Shown here piece after piece: positions 58,431 through 64,000 of a stretch of 64,000 nt of DNA. The notes under the pieces were generated by a model. That model was given only the letters and a program-made list of their open reading frames with translations. It did no database searches and was not told the origin of the DNA. Position numbers and translations under genes: made by a program. Position 1 is the stretch's first letter; the number at the start of each line of letters is the position of its first letter. Source of the stretch: Planctomycetaceae bacterium (GTDB taxonomy: Bacteria; Planctomycetota; Planctomycetia; Planctomycetales; Planctomycetaceae); assembly GCA_002726205.1 (NCBI GenBank), contig PBSL01000068.1, positions 62,001-126,000 on the forward strand, in the 5' to 3' direction.

Positions 58431-58778
58431 ATGTCCGAACTGTTCATCCTGATCCCCGGCCGGACCGCTCAGCAAGGCGCGGCGCTCAGCGAAGGCAAGC
58501 ACACCGAAGGGTACCGCGTCGAGATCAGTACGCTGCTGGTTTCGCCGGAAGACATGCAACGGCTGGAAATGGCCGACGGCGACCGGGTGCGGGTCCACAA
58601 CGACGTGGGAGAATTCACGGTGCCGTGCAAGACCGCGCGGCGTGATGAACTGCCCCCCGGGATGCTCTTCATCAGTTACGGCGACAATTCCAGTCGGCTG
58701 ATGGGAGGGGATACCCACGGTTGCGGAATGCCCGACAGCAAGGGGTTGGACGTGTTCCTGGAAAAGGCGGGCGATTGA
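58431..58778 (+). CDS. fmdD: Formylmethanofuran dehydrogenase subunit D-like (molybdopterin dinucleotide binding)
   Basis: 115 aa from the ATG at 58431, 124 bp after aor. FILIPGRTAQQGAALSEGKH, VEISTLLVSPEDMQRLEMAD and GDRVRVHNDVGEFTVPCKTA are typical of the stand-alone molydopterin-dinucleotide binding subunit D of archaeal Fmd/Fwd. Its C-terminus (DTHGCGMPDSKGL) also matches. The fmdB gene follows after 3 bp. In bacterial Fhc complexes of methylotrophs this domain is part of a metal-free complex, so its conservation matters for the function. Confidence 0.85.
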   Translation: MSELFILIPGRTAQQGAALSEGKHTEGYRVEISTLLVSPEDMQRLEMADGDRVRVHNDVGEFTVPCKTARRDELPPGMLFISYGDNSSRLMGGDTHGCGMPDSKGLDVFLEKAGD

Positions 58779-58781
58779 TCG

Positions 58782-60125
58782 ATGAATGCGACCGAAGCCG
58801 TTTCGTCCGACGAATCGCCTCAGCAACTCAAGGTTGTCGAGGACGCGACCTGCACGTTTTGTGGATGCGTGTGCGACGACATGGAGTTGACGGTCGAGGA
58901 AAATCGCATCACCAAGGCCAGGAACGCCTGCGTGCTTGGCAAGGCCTGGTTCTTCAATCATCACATCGAGGACCGACCCGAGGCGACGATCGACGGGGAA
59001 CCGGCCGGCTACGACGCCGCGATGGATCGTGCCGCCGAGATCCTGCTCGCCGCCCGGTTTCCATTGACCTACGGACTTTCCGATACCACCACCGAGGCCC
59101 AGCGTGTGGCGATGGCAATCACCGACTGGATCGGTGGTGTGATCGACACGACCACTTCGGTCTGTCACGGGCCCACCGGGATTGCCTTCCAGAGCGTTGG
59201 TGAGGTGACCTGTTCGCTGGGCGAGATCAGGAACCGCGCCGACTACGTGATCTTCTGGGGTGGGAATCCCGCCGAGAGTCATCCGCGGCACTTCACCAAG
59301 TACAGCCTGATGCCCAAGGGCGAGTTTGTTCCCGGCGGTCGAAAGGACCGCACGGCGGTACTCATCGATGTCCGCAGGACCAAGAGCGCCAAGGCCGTGA
59401 ACCATTTCCTGCAGATCAAGCCCCGCTGCGATTTTGAGCTGGCGTGGGCCCTGAGAGCACTGGCGCGGGGATTGGCGGTGGACGAGTCGATCGAGGAAAC
59501 GACGGGGATCCCCCTGGCGACCCTGCACGAGGTGATGGACGGGATGAAGCGGGCCCGGTTCGGCGTGATCCTGTTCGGGATGGGAGTGACCATGACCCGT
59601 GGCAAGCACTTCAACAGCGAGGCCATTCTCGCACTGACCCGCGACATGAACCGGCACACCCGCTGGTGCGCCAAGCCGATGCGCGGTCACGGCAACGTGA
59701 GCGGCGCCGACAATGTGGTGACCTGGTCGACGGGATTTCCGTTCGGCGTGCACCTGGGCCGTGGCTACCCGCGGTTCAACCCCGGCGAATTCACCTCGTC
59801 GGACGTGCTGGCTCGTGGCGAGGCGGATGCGGCACTGATCATTGCCAGCGATCCCATGGCGAATTTCAGTCAGCCGGCTCGTGACCACCTCGAACAGATC
59901 CCCTCGATCGTGCTCGATCCCAAGCTCTCCACCACGGCTCGCACCGCCACGGTCGCCTTCACCACTTCGACCTACGGGATCAACACGCCGGGAACCGTCT
60001 ATCGAATGGATGACGTGCCGATTCCGCTGAGACCGGCGTTCGCCTCGCCTTACAAGAGTGACCTGGAGGTGTTGCAGGGTATCGAGTCACGGATCCGGCA
60101 GCGACAACTGGCGGACGGTCAATGA
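58782..60125 (+). CDS. fmdB: Formylmethanofuran dehydrogenase subunit B
   Basis: 447 aa, catalytic-subunit homologue of archaeal FwdB/FmdB. An N-terminal 4Fe-4S site is present: Cys24, Cys27, Cys31 (CTFCGCVCDDMEL) and Cys50 (NACVLGK). SVCHGPTG contains Cys128, which lies where archaeal FmdB has its Mo/W-ligand Cys (or Sec). Other segments: GEIRNRADYVIFWGGNPAES, VLIDVRRTKSAKAVNHFLQI and KPMRGHGNVSGADNVVTWST. With FmdD and FmdA it should reversibly link CO2/formate-level carbon to methanofuran. Overlaps fmdA by 4 nt. Confidence 0.92.
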   Translation: MNATEAVSSDESPQQLKVVEDATCTFCGCVCDDMELTVEENRITKARNACVLGKAWFFNHHIEDRPEATIDGEPAGYDAAMDRAAEILLAARFPLTYGLSDTTTEAQRVAMAITDWIGGVIDTTTSVCHGPTGIAFQSVGEVTCSLGEIRNRADYVIFWGGNPAESHPRHFTKYSLMPKGEFVPGGRKDRTAVLIDVRRTKSAKAVNHFLQIKPRCDFELAWALRALARGLAVDESIEETTGIPLATLHEVMDGMKRARFGVILFGMGVTMTRGKHFNSEAILALTRDMNRHTRWCAKPMRGHGNVSGADNVVTWSTGFPFGVHLGRGYPRFNPGEFTSSDVLARGEADAALIIASDPMANFSQPARDHLEQIPSIVLDPKLSTTARTATVAFTTSTYGINTPGTVYRMDDVPIPLRPAFASPYKSDLEVLQGIESRIRQRQLADGQ

Positions 60126-61774
60126 GTTCGCTGCGGATCACGGGTGGAACGATCCACGACCCGGCCAACGGGGTCGATGGTGTGGTAGGTGACATCTGGA
60201 TCGTCGCTGGGCGGGTCGTCGAACCGCCGACCGATCCGCAAGCAAAGGCTGACCGCACGCTTGATGCGACCGGCATGGTGGTGCTGCCCGGTGGCATCGA
60301 CATGCACTGCCACATTGCCGGGCCCAAGGTCAACACCGCGCGAAAGATGATCCCCGACGACAAGCGGCGCGCCGAACCGGTTCGGCGAACCCTGCTGACT
60401 CGATCGGGTACCGGCGGCAGCGTGCCAAGTACGTTCGCCACCGGCTATCTCTATGCCGGACTGGGTTATACCACCGCTTTTGATGCCGCCGTTCCGCCGC
60501 TGGGCGCTCGTCACGCGCACGAGGAATTCGAGGATACCCCGATACTCGACAAGGGCTTTTATGTCCTGATGGGGAACAACCACTACGTGATGAAACAACT
60601 CGCGGCCGATGAGCCGAAGCGGTTGGAAGCCTATATCGCGTGGTTGCTGAGGGCGACGAAGGGCTACACGGCCAAGTTGGTCAACCCCGGTGGCGTGGAG
60701 GTCTGGAAGAGCGGCGGCGGTAACGTCAGCGGAATCGATGACACCGTCAAACACTTCGATGTCACCCCGCGGCAGATCATCCGGGGAGTTGCCGCGGCGG
60801 TCGAGGATCTCGGATTGCCGCACTCGGTACATATCCACTGCAACAACCTGGGCCTGCCGGGTAACTGGTCGACCACCCGGCAGACCATGGAAGCGCTGGA
60901 CGGACGCCGCGGGCACCTGACCCACATCCAGTTTCACAGTTACGACGGCGATCCCGACGACCAGGCGACCTTCGGGTCGCGGGTGCCGGAGTTGGCCGAG
61001 TACATCAACACGCACGACAATCTGACCGTCGACGTCGGCCAGGTGATGTTCGCCAATACGACGTCGATGACCGGTGACGGACCGCTGGGCTATTTCCTGC
61101 ACCAGGTGACCGGGCGAAAGTGGTACAGCGGCGACCTCGAGATGGAGTCCGGATGCGGAATCGTTCCGATCACCTACAAGCGCAAGAGCCTGGTGCATTC
61201 GCTGCAGTGGGCGATCGGGCTGGAATGGTACCTGCTGGTCGATGACCCGTGGCGAATCGCGATGAGCACCGATCACCCCAATGGAGGATCGTTCCTGGCC
61301 TATCCGGAGATCATCGCGCTGTTGATGGATCGCGAGCGGCGGCGGGAGGCGTTGGCAGGGTTACCGGCGGCGGTGACCGACCACTGTTCGCTGGGTGATC
61401 TTGACCGGGAATACACTCTCAACGAGATCGCGATCATCACCCGGGCCGGGCCGGCCCGGATTCTGGGGCTGGCCGACAAGGGACACCTCGGCCCCGGTGC
61501 CGACGGAGACGTCACGATCTACAACCCCGACGATGACATCCAGCGAATGTTCGAGTTGCCCCGCTATGTTGTCAGTCGAGGCGAGGTGGTTGTCGATGAC
61601 GCCCAGATCGTTCATGACTCGCGAGGCCGTACACTGCACGTCGAACCCGACTTCGATCTTGAGGCCGTTGACGACATCCAGCAGTGGTTCGAGCAGACCT
61701 ACTCGATCCAGTTCCGCAACTACCCGGTCGATGATCATTATCTCGAGAATCCTCAAGTGGTTCCAACACACTGA
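60122..61774 (+). CDS. fmdA: Formylmethanofuran dehydrogenase subunit A
   Basis: 550 aa, amidohydrolase fold. Metal ligands: His62 and His64 (GIDMHCHIAGPKVN), the Lys of YTAKLVNPGG (position of the carboxylated lysine), HIHCNNLGLPGN, HIQFHSYDG and the Asp of AMSTDHPNGG. This subunit hydrolyses formylmethanofuran to formate and methanofuran (or the reverse). The C subunit and Ftr, which complete the complex elsewhere, are not found downstream: the next gene is a repeat-rich membrane protein. Confidence 0.95.
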   Translation: MSSLRITGGTIHDPANGVDGVVGDIWIVAGRVVEPPTDPQAKADRTLDATGMVVLPGGIDMHCHIAGPKVNTARKMIPDDKRRAEPVRRTLLTRSGTGGSVPSTFATGYLYAGLGYTTAFDAAVPPLGARHAHEEFEDTPILDKGFYVLMGNNHYVMKQLAADEPKRLEAYIAWLLRATKGYTAKLVNPGGVEVWKSGGGNVSGIDDTVKHFDVTPRQIIRGVAAAVEDLGLPHSVHIHCNNLGLPGNWSTTRQTMEALDGRRGHLTHIQFHSYDGDPDDQATFGSRVPELAEYINTHDNLTVDVGQVMFANTTSMTGDGPLGYFLHQVTGRKWYSGDLEMESGCGIVPITYKRKSLVHSLQWAIGLEWYLLVDDPWRIAMSTDHPNGGSFLAYPEIIALLMDRERRREALAGLPAAVTDHCSLGDLDREYTLNEIAIITRAGPARILGLADKGHLGPGADGDVTIYNPDDDIQRMFELPRYVVSRGEVVVDDAQIVHDSRGRTLHVEPDFDLEAVDDIQQWFEQTYSIQFRNYPVDDHYLENPQVVPTH

Positions 61775-61791
61775 TCCGCGTCAATGTCCCA

Positions 61792-61820
61792 TTGTCAATT
61801 GCCGCGGACTCGTGAAGAAT
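61792..61820 (+). promoter_or_regulatory. Possible promoter of the repeat-rich membrane protein
   Basis: TTGTCA, a 17-bp spacer, then AAGAAT, with a leader of about 53 nt. It would separate this gene from the fmdDBA operon. Confidence 0.35.
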
Positions 61821-61879
61821 GGCACCCCTGTGACCAAGTCATAATCCAGTTTGGCGAACAGATTTCTCGGGAGAGACCA

Positions 61880-62386
61880 ATGACTTTGACGACCCGTTTA
61901 GGATTGGGCCTGCTGGGCGGAATGTTGCTGCTTTCGTTGGCCGTCAGCCCCGTCGCTGCCCAGAGCGGCGGCAGTCCTGCAGACCAGGCGAAATTCGAAC
62001 AACAGGGCGACGCGCCGATCAGCCAGGGCGGCCAATCTGCTGATACCGGGGAAGTGATCGAAGAAGTGGCTCCGGATGTGTTGCCGTATGTTCTCGTTGC
62101 GGTCCTGATTGTCGGTGGCGGGATCTACTGGTTTACGACTAGCGCAGGCCAAGGTGCTGATGCCGGACCGGCTGCCACCGAGGTCGAAGCGACTGAACCG
62201 GCAGTAACTGAACCGGCAGTAACTGAACCGGCAGTAACTGAACCGGCGGCGACTGAACCGGCAGCGACTGAACCGGCAGCGACTGAGGAAGCTGTGGCTG
62301 AGGCTGCCGATGCCGGAGATGCCGGAGATGCCGATGCCGGAGATGCCGATGCCGGAGATGCTGATGCCGCGCCGGATGATGGCTGA
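61880..62386 (+). CDS. Membrane-anchored protein with tandem-repeat tail
   Basis: 168 aa from the ATG at 61880, preceded by GGGAGAG. A signal peptide (LGLGLLGGMLLLSLAVSPVA) precedes a short linker, then a membrane segment (VLPYVLVAVLIVGGGIYWFT), so the tail faces one side. The tail consists of EPAVT/EPAAT pentapeptides (about six copies) followed by AGDAD repeats. No known family. Repeat slippage should make its length vary between strains. Confidence 0.72.
   Translation: MTLTTRLGLGLLGGMLLLSLAVSPVAAQSGGSPADQAKFEQQGDAPISQGGQSADTGEVIEEVAPDVLPYVLVAVLIVGGGIYWFTTSAGQGADAGPAATEVEATEPAVTEPAVTEPAVTEPAATEPAATEPAATEEAVAEAADAGDAGDADAGDADAGDADAAPDDG
62192..62281 (+). repeat. Six 15-bp tandem repeats (TEPAV/TEPAA)
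   Basis: Six head-to-tail units of the form ACTGAACCGGCAGTA or close variants, starting at 62192, 62207, 62222, 62237, 62252 and 62267, with a partial seventh. All are in frame inside the membrane-protein gene. Confidence 0.9.
62309..62367 (+). repeat. GATGCCGGA-type short tandem repeats (AGDAD)
   Basis: Interleaved 9- and 15-bp units (GATGCCGGA with GATGCC) encode the acidic Ala/Gly/Asp end of the same protein. Confidence 0.8.
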
Positions 62387-62427
62387 CCGACCGATTCCAA
62401 CGAGAAACAACACCAGGGAGTGCATTC

Positions 62428-63324
62428 ATGACGATCTTCAGGACTGCGGTGAAGGGCCGATCCGAAACCCGCTGGTTGGGGATTCTGCTGGGACTCTTCC
62501 TGGCGGTCGGGGTCGTCGAGTACGTGGCGGCGGCCGAGCGGCAAAAGCCCGCGCGGGTGCTGATGGTGACCCAGAGCAAGGGATTCCGTCATGGGTCGGT
62601 CAACCGTCGCCAGAAGAAGCTCTCGCCCTCGGAAATTGCCATGACGCAACTGGGCCAGCAGACCGGCCTGTTTCGGGTTGATTGTACCCAGGACTGTGCC
62701 GCGGATTTCACGGCCGAGAACCTGAAGAACTATCAGATCGTGATGTTCTACACGACCGGCGTGCTGCCGATCAGCGACAAGGACCGTGACCACTTCATCA
62801 ACAAGTGGTTGAAGACCAAGGGCCACGGTTACATCGGGTTTCACTCGGCGACCGACACCTACCGGACCAAGGATCCCAAGCACCGTTGGTACCAGGAACT
62901 CTCCGGTGGCACGTTCAACGGCCATCCCTGGAACGCTCGTAACACGGTCACGATCACCGTGCACGACACGTCTCACCCGGCGATGAAGCCCTTTGGCAAG
63001 GAGTTCCGGTTCACCGACGAGATTTACCAGTACGTCAACTGGGTGCCGAAGAACGTGCACGTGTTGATGAGTCTGAACATGGCCAAGTGCAATCCGAAAC
63101 AGCCCTACCACGTTCCGGTGGCCTGGTGTCGCAACTGGGGCCAGGGAAAGATCTACTACAACAATCTGGGCCACAACGAGAAGACCTGGACGAACCCGGT
63201 CTTCTTGAAATCGACAACTGCCGCGGTTCGTTGGGTCTTGAACCTCGAGAAGGGTGACGCGACGCCCAATCCCGGGGTTTCGGCGGCCGAAGAGAAGAAA
63301 GCCAAGGCGGCGGCAGCGAAATAG
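62428..63324 (+). CDS. ThuA-domain secreted protein
   Basis: 298 aa, preceded by AGGGAG. N-terminal membrane/signal segment (LGILLGLFLAVGVVEYVAAA), then the ThuA (glutamine-amidotransferase-like) domain: ARVLMVTQSKGFRHGSVNRR, NYQIVMFYTTGVLPISDKDR, GYIGFHSATDTYRTKDPKHR, YQELSGGTFNGHPWNARNTV, then DEIYQYVNWVPKNVHVLMSL and GQGKIYYNNLGHNEKTWTNP. The C-terminus is a short Lys/Ala-rich tail. Planctomycetes encode many such proteins, thought to act on sugars; activity unproven. Confidence 0.9.
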   Translation: MTIFRTAVKGRSETRWLGILLGLFLAVGVVEYVAAAERQKPARVLMVTQSKGFRHGSVNRRQKKLSPSEIAMTQLGQQTGLFRVDCTQDCAADFTAENLKNYQIVMFYTTGVLPISDKDRDHFINKWLKTKGHGYIGFHSATDTYRTKDPKHRWYQELSGGTFNGHPWNARNTVTITVHDTSHPAMKPFGKEFRFTDEIYQYVNWVPKNVHVLMSLNMAKCNPKQPYHVPVAWCRNWGQGKIYYNNLGHNEKTWTNPVFLKSTTAAVRWVLNLEKGDATPNPGVSAAEEKKAKAAAAK

Positions 63325-63399
63325 CCGGTTTCCGGCGAAGCCATCACCACACTCGACCTTGCCGGCGGCACCGTTGCCGGCCCGGGTGATCGTGGAAGG

Positions 63400-63999
63400 T
63401 CAGGCGTTGGCCAGGAGCGGTACGATCGACTCCTGGCAGGGGCCGCCGGTGACGTGGACCGTGCCGTCGTTGTCGACGAACACGTTGACCTCGCTGCGAA
63501 CTCCGAACTCGGGCAGGTAGATCCCCGGCTCGATCGAAAAACACGTGTTTCGCATCACGCGACGAAGTTCGTGGGTTTCCAGGTTGTCCATGTTGGCGCC
63601 GTTGCCGTGGACCTCCTGGCCGATACTGTGACCGGTACGGTGGATGAAGGCGTCGCCGTAACCGGCCGCCTCGATGACCTCGCGACAGGCCTGGTCAACT
63701 TCCCAGCCGGCCAGCAGTCGGTCGGCTGCAAAAGCCTCGCTGACACAGGCAATCGCAGCGTCGCGTGCCGCTGCCACGACGGTGAACACCTCGGCGAATC
63801 GTTCGGGGACACTCGTACCGACAAAACCCATCCGGGTCAGGTCGCTGTAGACGCTGTGCGGCCGGTCCAGCTTGCACCACTGGTCAATCAGCACCAGGTC
63901 CCCCTCGCGGATCGCCGTGTTTTCTCCGGTGCCGGTCTCGTAATGAGGATCGCCGGAATGTGGGCCGACGCCGACGATTGGCGGATGGTAGGTGGTGGC
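63400..63999 (-). CDS. M24 family metallopeptidase (Xaa-Pro peptidase-like), partial at right edge
   Basis: The reading frame runs off the right edge, so the N-terminal half is missing (about 199 codons seen). Pita-bread metal ligands are present: Asp in LVLIDQ and in VYSDLTRMG, His in HRTGHSIGQEVHG, Glu in FSIEPGIYLPEFG and in RSEVNVFVD. GVGPHSGDPHYETG just inside the edge is also typical. It should be a dinuclear-metal aminopeptidase or prolidase. A GTG at 63894 is internal, not the start. Confidence 0.9.
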   Translation of the reverse strand, partial: ATTYHPPIVGVGPHSGDPHYETGTGENTAIREGDLVLIDQWCKLDRPHSVYSDLTRMGFVGTSVPERFAEVFTVVAAARDAAIACVSEAFAADRLLAGWEVDQACREVIEAAGYGDAFIHRTGHSIGQEVHGNGANMDNLETHELRRVMRNTCFSIEPGIYLPEFGVRSEVNVFVDNDGTVHVTGGPCQESIVPLLANA

Positions 64000-64000
64000 A

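Noticed and set aside
58092-59888. 598-aa minus-strand ORF
   Set aside because: It runs opposite aor, fmdD and fmdB, which have conserved motifs; the antisense frame is a codon-bias artefact.
58782-60125. Selenocysteine in FmdB
   Set aside because: The metal-ligand position is an ordinary Cys codon (TGT) at residue 128 and no in-frame TGA is present.
60119-61276. 385-aa minus-strand ORF over fmdA
   Set aside because: Antisense to fmdA, whose metal ligands are recognisable; no independent signal.
62192-62281. CRISPR-like array
   Set aside because: Units are 15 bp, directly adjacent and in frame in a protein gene, with no spacers; it is a coding minisatellite.

Overview
The window looks like chromosomal DNA of a planctomycete (Planctomycetota; I cannot resolve the order). 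Reasons: a DUF1501 protein and a Gfo/Idh/MocA oxidoreductase with Tat-type leaders, PQQ-type beta-propellers, a ThuA-domain protein, NPCBM and DUF4159 proteins, many secreted hypotheticals, and archaeal-type methanofuran/H4MPT C1 genes in an otherwise bacterial gene set. DNA is GC-rich, so long antisense shadow ORFs are common. About 58 protein genes and one tRNA are packed tightly. No rRNA, CRISPR array, insertion sequence or phage module was seen. The longest gene-free stretch is 27660-27948 (289 bp).

Layout. 0-15 kb: a partial cytochrome c/beta-propeller protein, methyltransferase, DUF1501 protein, Ldh2-family dehydrogenase, membrane protein, tRNA-Asp, pectate-lyase-like protein, sugar-phosphate-isomerase-like protein, secreted metallopeptidase-like protein, class V aminotransferase plus MATE exporter (overlapping), sialate O-acetylesterase and a terpenoid-cyclase-like repeat protein. 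15-20 kb: ispE, a spoVG gene carrying a zinc ribbon, purQ, and a two-gene set of a secreted protein and a PQQ propeller. 20-28 kb: a small lipoprotein, a second toroid repeat protein with an unclear start codon, an NPCBM protein, a large toroid/double-DUF4159 protein, and a divergent MoxR ATPase/DUF58 pair. 28-37.5 kb: a three-gene ABC transporter unit, a membrane pyrophosphatase with a large insertion, rsfS and argS. 37.5-49 kb: PIN-TRAM protein, HIT hydrolase, zinc-ribbon protein, Gfo/Idh/MocA oxidoreductase, UdgB-type glycosylase, acidic-tail membrane protein, ABC-2 permease coupled to purM, low-molecular-weight phosphatase/arsenate reductase, pdxJ, two small or secreted hypotheticals and a divergent Gfo/Idh-like protein. 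48.8-51 kb: mfnF-like and mfnD-like genes (methanofuran side-chain synthesis). 51-56 kb: trkA, trpF, a DUF1015 protein, a response regulator, a lipoprotein and a PIG-L/BshB1-type deacetylase. 56-62 kb: moaD-like, a tungsten-type aldehyde ferredoxin oxidoreductase, then fmdD-fmdB-fmdA. 62-64 kb: a repeat-rich membrane protein, a ThuA protein and a partial M24 peptidase.

The most interesting theme is C1 metabolism. Methanofuran biosynthesis genes and a formylmethanofuran dehydrogenase core (A, B, D) lie about 8 kb apart. The B subunit keeps both its Fe-S cysteines and the metal-ligand cysteine, and an aldehyde ferredoxin oxidoreductase with all four cluster cysteines plus a MoaD-like carrier sits directly upstream. 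This suggests a genuine Mo/W-dependent formyl-methanofuran/aldehyde oxidoreductase module rather than the metal-free hydrolytic Fhc complex of aerobic methylotrophs. That conclusion is inferred from motifs and needs biochemical proof.
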